DNA of 64,000 bases from Clostridia bacterium (GCA_029099685.1 JAQXOO010000027.1:1-64000), one strand, 5' to 3'. Counted from the first letter of the stretch, positions 1 through 8,380 are shown. Program-made: numbers and translations. The notes: a model not told the origin generated them from the sequence alone.

Positions 1-79
1 GCCCTTCCTTCATCACTGCTTCCACAACTCTTTGCTTGAACTCTGGTGTATACCGTTTATTTGGTACTCCTTTTGGCAT
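1..79 (-). CDS. IS3-type transposase OrfA, N-terminal 26 residues only
   Basis: The minus-strand ATG at 79 opens a frame starting MPKGVPNKRYTPEFKQRVVE, which runs off the window at position 1. The KRY(T/S)xEFKxxVV pattern is the start of the helix-turn-helix domain of IS3/IS150-type OrfA proteins, which bind the element's terminal repeats. In this family OrfA normally overlaps an OrfB (DDE integrase domain) and a -1 frameshift makes the active OrfAB; neither can be seen here. The gene lies 8 bases downstream of a large hairpin inside the IS end. Confidence 0.7.
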   Translation of the reverse strand, partial: MPKGVPNKRYTPEFKQRVVEAVMKEG

Positions 80-86
80 AACAAAA

Positions 87-133
87 CACCCCACTTGTTA
101 GATAGTATATCATACTGTCTAACTAATGGGGTG
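87..133. repeat. Long imperfect hairpin in the IS end
   Basis: CACCCCA at 87-93 pairs with TGGGGTG at 127-133, and GTTAGAtAGTAT at 97-108 pairs with ATACtGTCTAAC at 112-123 around a 3-base loop. The arm contains part of the IS terminal repeat and sits just ahead of the transposase start on the minus strand. Such structures can hide the transposase ribosome site from read-through transcripts; that role is inference. Confidence 0.6.
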
Positions 134-298
134 CAGTTCACGGGCGGGATACCTGTTCTTTTTACGGCTTTGGGGAATGCGGCCCCGGCGGCAGGCTTGC
201 GCCCGCCGGCAGGATTCGAAAAAGGCTGCCGCGGGGCTGCGGAGGCCCGTTCCGGTGGGAGCCGGGCATTTTCACCGGGAAACGGGTTCGGACGGCGG

Positions 299-1408
299 TT
301 ATTTGGTGAAATAGTCCCGGATCTCGGCCAGCTTTTCGGGAATGCCGATCTTCTGGGGGCATTCAGCGGCGCAGGCGCCGCAGTTCAGGCACATTTCGGC
401 CTCCTTGTCCAGACCGTCGGCCAGATAGTCCTTTCTGGCGGCGTCGTACAGGCCCCAGACCCGGGCGCGGTTATAGGCCTTGAAGTGCTGCTGGGGCTTG
501 ATGCCCTGGGGGCACACATTGCAATAGGCACAGCCGCTGCAGTACAGCTCGGACAGGCCCTTCAGCTTGTCGTTGGTGGCCTTATAGGCCCGGCGCTCCT
601 CAGGCGTGACCTGGCAGGCCTTTTCCGCGATGGCCACGTTCTGCTCCACCATCTCGATGCTCTGCATACCTGACAGGGCCAGAGTCACCGCGTCATAGCC
701 CAGAACGAACCGCAGGGCCAGCTCCTCGGCGGTGGCGGCGGGGGTGTCGTACAGACGGCGGAAGTCCTCTCCGCCCGCGGAGATCATGCCGCCGGCGATG
801 GGGCCCATGACCATGATGCCCATGCCCCGGTCGGCCAGTCTGGCCATGACCTCCTCGTTGCTCTGGTCGATGAGGTTGTACTGGCAGAGCAGAGTGTCAA
901 AGATGCCCAGGTCCGCGATGTCCACCATCACCCGGGGCGCGTCGTGGAAGGAGAAGCTGATGTGGCGGATGAGGCCCTCTTCTTTGGCCTTCAGCATATC
1001 CTTGTCCATCTGCATTTTTTTAGCGTGCTCGAACTTCTGGGCGTTCAGGGCGTGCATATGGTAAAAATCCAGATAGTCCGTGTCCATCAGCCGCAGGGAA
1101 TGCTCCAGCTTGCGGCGGAAATCGCCGGGCTGCTGCACCTCAGAGGGGGGCAGCTTGGAGCTGAGATAGATCTTGTCCCGGAAATCGTGGACCGCTTTGC
1201 CCACCACCCGCTGGTTGTCCCGGTTGGTATAGCCCCAGGCGGTGTCGAAAAAGTTGATACCCAGCTCATAGGCCCGGTGGAGGATGGGGATGCACGCTTC
1301 GTCATCGCAGCGCCGCTGCTCGCCTTCGCCCACGGCGGGCAGGCGCATACAGCCGAAGCCCAGGCGGGAGACCATGGGGCCGTTTTTTCCGAACTGCTTG
1401 TATTGCAT
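299..1408 (-). CDS. Aldo/keto reductase with C-terminal 4Fe-4S ferredoxin domain
   Basis: 369 residues. The N-terminal two thirds is an aldo-keto reductase TIM barrel. It has RLGFGCMRLP near the start and candidate catalytic residues in NFFDTAWGY (Asp and Tyr), YLSSKLP (Lys) and FYHMHAL (His). The C-terminus adds two iron-sulphur motifs: a CxxCxxCxxCP set in YCSGCAYCNVCP and a CxxCxxCxxxCP set in CLNCGACAAECP. This AKR-ferredoxin fusion is widespread in anaerobes; the substrate is unknown. The start at 1408 was chosen because GAGG lies 8 bases ahead and the family begins MxYxxFGK; the frame stays open further upstream but lacks a ribosome site. It stands alone, divergent from mini-RNase III. 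Confidence 0.88.
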   Translation of the reverse strand: MQYKQFGKNGPMVSRLGFGCMRLPAVGEGEQRRCDDEACIPILHRAYELGINFFDTAWGYTNRDNQRVVGKAVHDFRDKIYLSSKLPPSEVQQPGDFRRKLEHSLRLMDTDYLDFYHMHALNAQKFEHAKKMQMDKDMLKAKEEGLIRHISFSFHDAPRVMVDIADLGIFDTLLCQYNLIDQSNEEVMARLADRGMGIMVMGPIAGGMISAGGEDFRRLYDTPAATAEELALRFVLGYDAVTLALSGMQSIEMVEQNVAIAEKACQVTPEERRAYKATNDKLKGLSELYCSGCAYCNVCPQGIKPQQHFKAYNRARVWGLYDAARKDYLADGLDKEAEMCLNCGACAAECPQKIGIPEKLAEIRDYFTK

Positions 1409-1441
1409 AAACAAAACCTCACATTCGTTGATCTTGCAGCC

Positions 1442-1450
1442 ATTGTACCA
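1442..1450 (-). promoter_or_regulatory. Extended -10 promoter for the aldo-keto reductase
   Basis: On the minus strand this reads TGGTACAAT, an extended -10 (TGn plus TACAAT), about 35 bases ahead of the start codon. No convincing -35 is present at the usual spacing. Confidence 0.45.
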
Positions 1451-1488
1451 CGTTTTTTTCAAAAAAGATACCAATTTTCGCAGGAATA

Positions 1489-1497
1489 TGGTATAAT
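1489..1497 (+). promoter_or_regulatory. Extended -10 promoter for mini-RNase III
   Basis: TGGTATAAT gives a perfect -10 with the TGn extension, 58 bases ahead of the chosen mrnC start. The -35 region is weak. It forms a divergent pair with the minus-strand extended -10 at 1442-1450. Confidence 0.55.
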
Positions 1498-1554
1498 CAA
1501 AAATCAGAACATGAGAACGTGGAAGGGTCTGTCCTTCCCGGCGGGAGGATGCAT

Positions 1555-1962
1555 ATGACCGAACTGTTCCGTGAACATTATGATGAGGACGCCCTGCGGG
1601 CCATTCCCACGCTGACGCTGGCTCACGTGGGCGACAGCGTTTACGAGCTGCTGGCACGTTCCGCCGTGGCGGCCAGGGGCGGCTGCAGGGTCGAGGACGC
1701 CCACCGGCAGACGGTGGCGTTGGTGTCCGCGTCTGCCCAGGCCAGGGCTGCGGAGGCGCTGCTGCCTCTGCTGACCCCGGAGGAGCGCGCCGCCTTTACC
1801 CGGGGGCGCAACGCCAAGCCCCACTCCATGCCAAAGCACTGCTCCATCCGGGAGTATGCCTATGCCACCGGCCTGGAGGTGCTGTTCGGCACCCTGTATC
1901 TGAAGGGCGAGACCGGGCGGGTGCAGCAGCTGTGGCAGCAGGTGCTGGAGGTGCTGGCGTGA
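1555..1962 (+). CDS. mrnC: Mini-ribonuclease III
   Basis: 135 residues. It resembles the RNase III catalytic domain without the RNA-binding domain, the hallmark of MrnC, which matures 23S rRNA ends in Firmicutes. Visible features are LAHVGDSVYELL (the acidic catalytic helix), RGRNAKPHSMPK and the closing AYATGLEVLFGTLYL helix. The ATG at 1555 is preferred because GGGAGG ends six bases before it; the ATG at 1549 directly abuts that ribosome site. The length agrees with the family (about 130-145). The stop overlaps the next gene's GTG start, so the two are probably cotranslated. In many Firmicutes mrnC follows cysS; here it has its own promoter. Confidence 0.88.
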   Translation: MTELFREHYDEDALRAIPTLTLAHVGDSVYELLARSAVAARGGCRVEDAHRQTVALVSASAQARAAEALLPLLTPEERAAFTRGRNAKPHSMPKHCSIREYAYATGLEVLFGTLYLKGETGRVQQLWQQVLEVLA

Positions 1963-2681
1963 CGGGCCGTCTGGACAAGGTGCTGGCCACCTGCGCCCTG
2001 ATCTCCCGCACAGAGGCCCAGACCGCTTTGCGGGCAGGACGGGTGACGGTGGACGGCGCGGTGTGCCGGGAGGGCAAGAACCGGGTGGATTCCGCCGCCC
2101 AGACCGTTCTGCTGGACGGCAGGCGGGTGGAGGGCGACGGCTTTGTTTATCTGATGCTGTACAAACCGGTGGGGGTGCTTTCCGCCACTGAGGACAAAAA
2201 AGGCGCGGTCACCGCAATGGACCTGCTGCCGGAGGAATACCGCAAGGCCGCGCCCGGCGTGGTTGGACGCCTGGACAAGGACGCCGAGGGCCTGCTTCTG
2301 CTCACCAGCAACGGCGAGCTGAACCACAGGCTGACGTCGCCCCGCCGGCACGCGGACAAGCTGTACCGGGTGACTCTGGACGCTGCCGCCACGGAGGAGG
2401 ACGCGGCGGCCTTTGCCGCGCCCATGGATCTGGGGGACTTCATCACACAGCCTGCCCGCCTGGAGCTGCTGGAGGACGGACGCGTCTGCCTGGTCACGCT
2501 GCGTGAGGGAAAATTCCACCAGATCAAGCGGATGTTCGCCAAACGGGGCAGGACGGTTCTGACCCTCAAGCGCCTGGTAATCGGCCCGCTGCGGCTGGAC
2601 CCGGCGCTGGAACCCGGCCGGTGGCGGCCCCTCAGCAGCGGCGAAATTCAGGCCCTTTTGCGCGCCGCTGACATGATGTAG
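1959..2681 (+). CDS. rRNA pseudouridine synthase, RsuA/RluB family
   Basis: 240 residues. An S4-type RNA-binding segment (about residues 3-60, RLDKVLATCALISRTEAQTALRAGRVTVDG) precedes the pseudouridine synthase domain. That domain carries GRLDKDAEGLLLLTSNG, whose Asp is the catalytic residue of the family, and the C-terminal KFHQIKRM motif. The GTG start at 1959 overlaps the mrnC stop (GTGA) and has GGAGG seven bases ahead. Whether it modifies 16S U516 (RsuA) or 23S rRNA (RluB) cannot be told from sequence alone. Both it and its neighbour act on ribosomal RNA. Confidence 0.88.
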   Translation: MTGRLDKVLATCALISRTEAQTALRAGRVTVDGAVCREGKNRVDSAAQTVLLDGRRVEGDGFVYLMLYKPVGVLSATEDKKGAVTAMDLLPEEYRKAAPGVVGRLDKDAEGLLLLTSNGELNHRLTSPRRHADKLYRVTLDAAATEEDAAAFAAPMDLGDFITQPARLELLEDGRVCLVTLREGKFHQIKRMFAKRGRTVLTLKRLVIGPLRLDPALEPGRWRPLSSGEIQALLRAADMM

Positions 2682-2711
2682 AAAAAACGCCAAAAAATCC
2701 GAAATTTATTG

Positions 2712-2740
2712 TTGAAAAAAACAAGGATATGCGTTAAAAT
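2712..2740 (+). promoter_or_regulatory. Sigma-A promoter for the CdaR-like regulator
   Basis: TTGAAA at 2712-2717 and TAAAAT at 2735-2740 are separated by 17 bases, about 50 bases ahead of the start codon. Confidence 0.65.
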
Positions 2741-2791
2741 AGACATAAAGCAGCGCAAGATTTTAGGAATATTACATAAAGGGTGGTCAAT

Positions 2792-3871
2792 ATGGCAGCC
2801 AGACTGTTTCAAAGTATCCTGCTGGAGATCAAAAATAAGATCCCTTTCATTCTCGGCATCGTAGACAGCACCGGCAATATCGTTTCCTGCACGGAGCTGC
2901 GCTTCATCGGCGAGAATGTGGAGGCGGCGGAGGAGTTTTTTGCTGCGGGGGCCGAAGAGGGCGAGTACAGCGGCTATACCTTCCGCAAGCTGGACGGCTA
3001 TGACAACGGCGCGGAATACGCCGTTTTCGCGGGCCAGAGCGGGGAAAATGCCTCCATCGCCTGCAATATCACTGCCGTGGCCATCAACAACAGCAAGTCG
3101 CTGTATGATGAAAAGCACGACAAGGCCACCTTTATCAAAAAGATCATTCTGGATAACATCCTGCCCGGCGACATCTACATCAAGTCCCGGGAGATGCAGT
3201 TCCAGAACGAGTCCAAGCGTGTGGTGTACCTGATCCACATGGCACAGAAGCAGGATGTGGCCGTGGTGGAGATGCTGCAGAAGATCTTCCCCGACCGGCA
3301 GCACGACTTTGCCATCACCATCAACGAGACCGAGGTGGTGCTGGTGAAGGAGCTGCGCTCCAGCGACTCCAAGGAGATCAACAAATACGGAAAGCAGATC
3401 GACGCCGGCGTCACCGAAGCGGGCATCGACCATGTGGTGGGCATCGGCTCCGTGGCCAACCAGCTCAAGGACATCGCCCGCTCCTTTAAGGAGGCGCAGG
3501 TGGCGGTGGAGATCGGCCGGGTCTTTGACGAGAGCATCACCATGATGAGCTATGAAAATCTGGGCATCGGCCGCCTGATCTACCAGCTGCCCACCACCCT
3601 GTGCGAGATGTTCCTGTCCGAGGTGTTCAAAAAGGGCTCGGTGGAATCCCTGGACGAGGAGACGCTGTTCACCATCCAGAAGTTTTTTGAAAACAACCTG
3701 AACGTTTCCGAGACCTCGCGAAAGCTGTTCGTCCACCGGAACACCCTGGTCTACCGTCTGGAAAAGATCAAAAAGCTCACCGGGCTGGACCTGCGGGAGT
3801 TTGACAATGCCATCGTGCTGAAGGTGGCGCTGATGGTCAAGCAGTATCTGCGTTCCAGAGAAAACTTTTAA
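2792..3871 (+). CDS. CdaR/PucR-family transcriptional regulator
   Basis: 359 residues. The C-terminus holds the PucR-type helix-turn-helix: NLNVSETSRKLFVHRNTLVYRLEKIKKLTGLDLREFDNA is a textbook match in order and spacing, here described in overlapping pieces NLNVSETSRKLFVHRN and TLVYRLEKIKKLTG. The N-terminal part begins with a short sensory region like that of CdaR (sugar-diacid regulator), and a GGDEF-related middle domain is likely. The ligand is unknown and no diacid or purine genes lie nearby, so the target is open. The ATG at 2792 has AAAGGGTGG ahead at good spacing; a GTG at 2783 is possible but falls inside that ribosome site. It has its own promoter and a hairpin after it. Confidence 0.8.
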   Translation: MAARLFQSILLEIKNKIPFILGIVDSTGNIVSCTELRFIGENVEAAEEFFAAGAEEGEYSGYTFRKLDGYDNGAEYAVFAGQSGENASIACNITAVAINNSKSLYDEKHDKATFIKKIILDNILPGDIYIKSREMQFQNESKRVVYLIHMAQKQDVAVVEMLQKIFPDRQHDFAITINETEVVLVKELRSSDSKEINKYGKQIDAGVTEAGIDHVVGIGSVANQLKDIARSFKEAQVAVEIGRVFDESITMMSYENLGIGRLIYQLPTTLCEMFLSEVFKKGSVESLDEETLFTIQKFFENNLNVSETSRKLFVHRNTLVYRLEKIKKLTGLDLREFDNAIVLKVALMVKQYLRSRENF

Positions 3872-3884
3872 AAGAGATCCGCCT

Positions 3885-3909
3885 TGGGCACAGGAATGAC
3901 CTGTGCCCA
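3885..3909 (+). terminator. Perfect 10-bp hairpin between the regulator gene and ftsE
   Basis: TGGGCACAGG at 3885-3894 pairs with CCTGTGCCCA at 3900-3909 around the loop AATGA. Only a short TTTG follows, so it is a poor intrinsic terminator. It may be a weak terminator, an RNA processing site or a binding site. Confidence 0.4.
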
Positions 3910-3974
3910 TTTGTCCATGGGACGGGATTGTAACGATTTTGTAAACATTTCCCCGCCATCCAAAGGAGAACCGT

Positions 3975-4901
3975 ATGCTCAAACTTGAGGATGTATTCAA
4001 AACCTATGAAAACGGTACGAAAGCGCTGAAGGGGGTCAACCTGACCATCAACGACGGCGAGTTCGTTTTTGTGGTGGGACCTTCCGGCAGCGGAAAGTCC
4101 ACCATTATCAAAATGCTCACTGCGGAGGTGCGGCCCACCTCCGGCAAGGTGACGGTCAACGGCTATGACATCGGCTCCATCCGCCAGCGGGAGATCCCCT
4201 ATCTCCGCCGCACGGTGGGCGTGGTGTTCCAGGATTTCCGCCTTATCGAAAACAAGTCCGTTTATGAAAACGTGGCCTTTGTCATGCGGGCGGTGGGCGC
4301 GCCCCAGCGGCTCATCAAAAAGCGGGTCACCTATGTGCTGGACCTGGTGGGCGTGCTGCACAAGGCCCGGAGAAAGCCCTGCGAGCTTTCCGGCGGAGAA
4401 CAGCAGCGGGTGGCCATCGCCCGGGCGCTGGTGAACAATCCGGACGCCATCATTGCCGACGAGCCCACCGGCAACCTGGACCCCGCCCGCAGCCTGGAGC
4501 TGATGATGCTGCTGGAAAAGATCAACAGCATGGGCACCACCGTGGTGGTGGTCACCCACGCCCGGGAGATCGTGGACCAGTTCGCCAAACGGGTGGTGGC
4601 CATCGATGGCGGCATGGTGGTCAGCGACCGCACCGGCGGTTATTACCAGCGGCCCGACGTGACCAAACTCACCCAGGAGGCGGTCCAGCAGGCCAGCTCC
4701 TCCGCCCGCCGGCGCAAGGTGCTGGCAGAAGAACTGGGCGTGCCGGTGGACGAGCATTACACCGTGGAGGAACAGCCCGCCGAGGCGCCTGACCCCGGGG
4801 AGGAGCCGCCACGGCCCGAAGAGGACGGCGGACAGGACGGGACGTTTGACATCGACGCCCTGCTTCGTTTTGACGGGGGCAGCGGGGAGGCACGGCAATG
4901 A
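3975..4901 (+). CDS. ftsE: Cell-division ABC ATPase FtsE, with long C-terminal extension
   Basis: 308 residues; the usual FtsE has about 225. FtsE pairs with FtsX at the membrane to drive peptidoglycan hydrolase activation at division. Walker A GPSGSGKST is at residues 35-43, the Q-loop is in VVFQDFRL, the ABC signature LSGGE is near 138, Walker B is IIADEP near 159, and the H-loop is in VVVVTHARE. From about residue 228 there is an extra Glu/Pro-rich tail of some 80 residues ending near RFDGGSGEARQ, not part of the ATPase fold. The ribosome site AAAGGAG is at 3962. The gene overlaps ftsX by four bases (ATGA), followed by an M23 protein and a protease in one operon. Confidence 0.93.
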   Translation: MLKLEDVFKTYENGTKALKGVNLTINDGEFVFVVGPSGSGKSTIIKMLTAEVRPTSGKVTVNGYDIGSIRQREIPYLRRTVGVVFQDFRLIENKSVYENVAFVMRAVGAPQRLIKKRVTYVLDLVGVLHKARRKPCELSGGEQQRVAIARALVNNPDAIIADEPTGNLDPARSLELMMLLEKINSMGTTVVVVTHAREIVDQFAKRVVAIDGGMVVSDRTGGYYQRPDVTKLTQEAVQQASSSARRRKVLAEELGVPVDEHYTVEEQPAEAPDPGEEPPRPEEDGGQDGTFDIDALLRFDGGSGEARQ

Positions 4902-5812
4902 GCAGAAAAAGCAGAAACACCAGCGACCGCAAGGCCGGCTTCGCCTATTTTATCCGGGAGGGCCTGTCCTCGGTCTTTGTCCACGGCTTTACCAGCCTGG
5001 CCGCTGTCTCGGTGATCGCCGCCTGCCTGATGATCACCGGCATCTTCACCCTGGTGGCCTATAACATCGACCTGCAGATCCGGGAGCTGGAGGGCAAGAG
5101 CGAGATCGTGGTCTATATCGACGAATCGGTCAGCCGGGAGGATGCCCTGGCCCTGGGCGACAGCATCCGCCGGCTGGACAACATCAAGTCGGCGGAGTTC
5201 GTCACCAAGGAACAGCTTTTTGAGGATTATCTGGAATCTTTGGGGGACGACGCCTATGTGATGGAGGAGCTGCGGGACGACAACCCCCTGCGGGACAGCT
5301 ATCAGATCACCATGAAGGATGTGAGCCTCCACGGGGAGACGGTGAAGGCGCTGGAGGCGCTGAACGGCGTGGCCGCCAGCTCCTCCATGCAGGAGGTCTC
5401 CGAGCGGCTGATCCAGATCCGCCGGGTGGTCCACATGATCTCCCTGACGCTGGTGGCGCTGCTGGGCGCGGTCAGCGTGTTCATCATCGCCAATACCGTC
5501 AAGCTGGCCATGTTCGCCCGCAAGGAGGAGATCGCCGTGATGAAAATGGTGGGCGCCACCAACCATTTCATCCGCGCCCCCTTTGTGGTGGAGGGTATGT
5601 TTTTGGGCCTGTGCGCCGCGCTGCTGGCGTTTTTCATCCAGTGGGGCGTATATGCCTATGTGACCGCCCAGCTGGCCCAGGGCACCGCTATTCTGACCAT
5701 GGTGGACTTCCGGACCGTGTGGCAGCCTGTGCTGGGCATCATGGCGGGCGCGGGGCTGCTCCTGGGCGTGGGCGGCAGCGTGGTTACCATCCGTCGATTC
5801 CTGAAGGTGTGA
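4898..5812 (+). CDS. ftsX: Cell-division membrane protein FtsX
   Basis: 304 residues, the usual FtsX size. A cytoplasmic N-terminus is followed by a first membrane helix near residues 25-45 (VHGFTSLAAVSVIAACLMITG). An extracellular domain of about 120 residues (from IDLQIRELEGKSEIVVYIDE) comes next, then three membrane helices near 170-195, 225-250 and 275-298 that form the permease-like core. The extracellular loop is the part that touches the hydrolase regulator in other species, which fits the M23 coiled-coil gene starting five bases downstream. The start overlaps the ftsE stop. Confidence 0.92.
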   Translation: MSRKSRNTSDRKAGFAYFIREGLSSVFVHGFTSLAAVSVIAACLMITGIFTLVAYNIDLQIRELEGKSEIVVYIDESVSREDALALGDSIRRLDNIKSAEFVTKEQLFEDYLESLGDDAYVMEELRDDNPLRDSYQITMKDVSLHGETVKALEALNGVAASSSMQEVSERLIQIRRVVHMISLTLVALLGAVSVFIIANTVKLAMFARKEEIAVMKMVGATNHFIRAPFVVEGMFLGLCAALLAFFIQWGVYAYVTAQLAQGTAILTMVDFRTVWQPVLGIMAGAGLLLGVGGSVVTIRRFLKV

Positions 5813-5816
5813 GACT

Positions 5817-7049
5817 ATGAAAGAAACCAAGAAAAAGACCGCTTATGAGAGAAAAATGACCCGCAGCCGGATCATTGCCGCCGTTGTGGCTGTGCTGCTG
5901 GCACTGCTGATGTTCGGCGGTGTGGTGGTGTCCTCGCTGCAGGCCTTTGCCATCACCAAGAGCGAGGTGGACGCCCTGAAAAACAAAGTGGCCGCCGCCA
6001 CCGCCAAGAAAAAGGAACTGAAAAACCAGCTGTCCAGCCTGAACAGCGACCTTTCGGCCCTGGAGCAGCAGATCGCTCTGCTGGACAGCCAGATCGAAGC
6101 CCAGGAGGACGAGATCGCCGCCCAGGAGGAGCTGCTGGCCCAGCTGGAGCAGCTGATCGCTGACAAGACCATCGAGCTGAAGGACAGCGAGGAACAGCAG
6201 GCCCGGCAGTATGACCGGATGAAGGACCGGGTCCGCTATATGGCGGAGCACGACAACACCAGCTACCTGTCTATCCTGCTGGCTTCGGAGAGCTTTTCCG
6301 ACTTCCTCAACCGGTGGGAGATCATTAAGCAGATCTCCGTAAGGGACGAGGAACTGTTTGAGGAGCTGAAGCTGATCCGTGACAAGGTCTCCGCCGAAAA
6401 GGCTGAGCTGGAAGCCGCCCAGGCCGAGGCCCGGGAGACCAAGGCTCAGATGGAGGCCAACATGGCGGAGCTGGAGACCCAGCGGGCCGCCAAGATCAAG
6501 CAGCAGGAGGCGGCGCAGAACGCCCGGAACGCCGCCAACAAGGCCTATGCCGAGATCATCGAAAAAGAAGACGACCTGATGGAGGAGTATAAAAAGGCCG
6601 CGGCCCAGCTGGCGGCCCAGTCCACCTATGTGGGCGGCAAGTTCATGTGGCCGCTGCCCGCCGCCAACAATGTGGTCACCTGCCCCTACGGTATGCGCAA
6701 GCATCCCATCACAGGAAAGTACAAGCTGCACACCGGCGTGGACCTGCGCTGCTCCACGGGCACCAAGGTCTATGCCGCCAACGCCGGCACGGTGACCACC
6801 TCCGGCTACAGCTCCGCCTGGGGCAACTATATCATCATCAACCACGGCGGCGGCTACACCACCCTGTATGCCCACCTGAGCCGCCGGAGCGTAGCCAAGG
6901 GGGACAAGGTGAAGCAGGGCGACGTCATCGGCCAGTCCGGAAACACCGGCTACAGCACTGCGCCCCACCTGCACTTCGAGATCAACAAGGACGGAAGCTC
7001 TTATGACCCCCTCACCGAGTTCAAGGGCTTCAATTATGTCATGAAATAA
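5817..7049 (+). CDS. Coiled-coil murein hydrolase activator / M23 peptidase (EnvC/PcsB-like)
   Basis: 410 residues. A membrane-spanning or signal segment (about residues 18-45, IIAAVVAVLLALLMFGGVVV) is followed by a long coiled coil rich in Lys, Glu, Ala and Leu (about 50-270). A C-terminal LytM/M23 domain carries HTGVDL, TTLYAHLS and APHLHFEIN, which supply the zinc-ligand and catalytic histidines and aspartate. Because the metal residues are intact it may be an active endopeptidase rather than only an activator. Position right after ftsEX makes it the probable FtsX partner, as EnvC and PcsB are elsewhere. It starts just after the ftsX stop. Confidence 0.88.
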   Translation: MKETKKKTAYERKMTRSRIIAAVVAVLLALLMFGGVVVSSLQAFAITKSEVDALKNKVAAATAKKKELKNQLSSLNSDLSALEQQIALLDSQIEAQEDEIAAQEELLAQLEQLIADKTIELKDSEEQQARQYDRMKDRVRYMAEHDNTSYLSILLASESFSDFLNRWEIIKQISVRDEELFEELKLIRDKVSAEKAELEAAQAEARETKAQMEANMAELETQRAAKIKQQEAAQNARNAANKAYAEIIEKEDDLMEEYKKAAAQLAAQSTYVGGKFMWPLPAANNVVTCPYGMRKHPITGKYKLHTGVDLRCSTGTKVYAANAGTVTTSGYSSAWGNYIIINHGGGYTTLYAHLSRRSVAKGDKVKQGDVIGQSGNTGYSTAPHLHFEINKDGSSYDPLTEFKGFNYVMK

Positions 7050-7064
7050 GCGAGGAACACCTGC

Positions 7065-8321
7065 ATGAAAAAACACAAGATCAGTGTACCCACCGCCCTG
7101 ATGCTGATGCTGCTGGCGGTGGTGTGCACCTTTAACATCACCTTCTTCGCCGCCACCGAGTATTACAACGCCCGGCTGGACGACCTGGAGGAGATGGAGA
7201 GCCGCTACAGCAAGCTGAAATCGGTGGCGGACATCGTGGACAAGTTCTTTGTGGCCGATTATGACCAGGCCCAGGCCATCGAGGGCGCCCTGGCCGGTTA
7301 TGTGGACGGTCTGGACGACCAGTGGTCGGCCTATTATACCGCGGAGGAGACGGCCGCCATCGAGGAGGACGAGGCAAACTCCTACGTGGGCATCGGCGTC
7401 ACCTATTCCACAGCGGAGGCCAACCGGTATGAGATCACCTCCGTCACCGCCGGCGGCCCCGCCGACAAGGCGGGCCTTTTGCCCGGAGACATTCTGATTT
7501 CGGCAGACGGCGTCGATGTGTCCACCCTGCAGACCTCCGGCGAGCTGGCCGCCATCGTCAAGGGCGAGGCGGGCACCGTGGTCAACATCACCGTCCAGCG
7601 GGGCGAGGAACTTCTGTCCTTTGCCATCACCCGGGAGGCCATCCGCGTCTACAGCGTCACCTCCAAAATGCTGGAGGGCCAGCTGGGCTATATCGCCATC
7701 TCCGATTTTGACAGCGGCGTGGACGAGGAATTTGCCAGTCACCTGACGGCGCTGCTGGACCAGGGGGCCAAGGGCCTGATCTTTGATGTGCGCAACAATC
7801 CCGGCGGCTACCTGTCGGTGATGCGCAGCATCCTGGACCGCCTGCTGCCTGAGGGCATCGTCATCACCACGGTAGACAAGGCGGGCAACGAGACGCCCTA
7901 TACCTCCGACGCCGACTGTCTGGAGATGCCCATGGTGGTGCTCACCAACGAATATTCCATCTCCGCCGCGGAATTTTTCGCCGCCGCGCTGCAGGAATAC
8001 GGCGTGGCCGACGTGGTGGGGCAGAAGACCTCCGGCAAAGGCTATTCCCAGCAGACCTTCAAGCTGTCGGACGGCTCCAGCGTCCACATCTCCACCACCC
8101 GCTACTATACGCCCAAGGGCAACAGCCTGGCCGAAATCGGCGTCACCCCCGACCATCTGGTGGAAATGCCTCTGGAGGACATCTACAGCCTTGCCAGCGG
8201 CAAGCTGGAACCGGCGGACGATGAACAGCTCCAGGCCGCCATCCAGGCCGTGAACACGCTGATCGCCAACCTGCCCACGGAGGAAGCACCCCAGGAGGGC
8301 GAACAGACGCCCGCTGCATAA
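7065..8321 (+). CDS. Carboxy-terminal processing protease, S41 family
   Basis: 418 residues. It has an N-terminal membrane anchor (about residues 9-29), a PDZ domain (about 95-180, with GPADKAGLLPGD) and an S41 protease domain. The likely catalytic serine is S300 in EYSISAAE, and the lysine is K325 in KTSGKGYSQQ; the 25-residue spacing equals that in Tsp/CtpA. Such proteases trim or degrade extracytoplasmic proteins, and in other bacteria they control cell-wall hydrolases, which suits the operon with ftsEX and the M23 protein. GAGGA precedes the ATG. A terminator follows, so this is the last gene of the operon. Confidence 0.9.
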   Translation: MKKHKISVPTALMLMLLAVVCTFNITFFAATEYYNARLDDLEEMESRYSKLKSVADIVDKFFVADYDQAQAIEGALAGYVDGLDDQWSAYYTAEETAAIEEDEANSYVGIGVTYSTAEANRYEITSVTAGGPADKAGLLPGDILISADGVDVSTLQTSGELAAIVKGEAGTVVNITVQRGEELLSFAITREAIRVYSVTSKMLEGQLGYIAISDFDSGVDEEFASHLTALLDQGAKGLIFDVRNNPGGYLSVMRSILDRLLPEGIVITTVDKAGNETPYTSDADCLEMPMVVLTNEYSISAAEFFAAALQEYGVADVVGQKTSGKGYSQQTFKLSDGSSVHISTTRYYTPKGNSLAEIGVTPDHLVEMPLEDIYSLASGKLEPADDEQLQAAIQAVNTLIANLPTEEAPQEGEQTPAA

Positions 8322-8328
8322 AAACTCC

Positions 8329-8380
8329 ATCACCGCCATAAACTGAGAGCGAAAAGCCTTGGAAATGGCGGTGATTTTTT
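8329..8380 (+). terminator. Intrinsic terminator of the ftsEX operon
   Basis: ATCACCGCCAT at 8329-8339 pairs perfectly with ATGGCGGTGAT at 8365-8375, with a 25-base loop, followed by TTTTTT. Confidence 0.75.

Larger units (their letters stand above)
1..140 (-). mobile_element. End of an IS3-family (IS150-like) insertion sequence, cut by the window edge
   Basis: Read on the minus strand from 140, the element begins TGAACTGCACCCCA and continues to TTAGTTAGACA. This is the TG..CA-type terminal inverted repeat seen in IS3-family elements. The first codons of a transposase OrfA follow at 79. The stretch is clearly more AT-rich than the chromosome to its right, as expected for a transferred element. 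Only the upstream (OrfA) end is inside the window, so the target duplication and the rest of the element cannot be checked. The boundary at 140 is inferred from the repeat. Confidence 0.7.
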
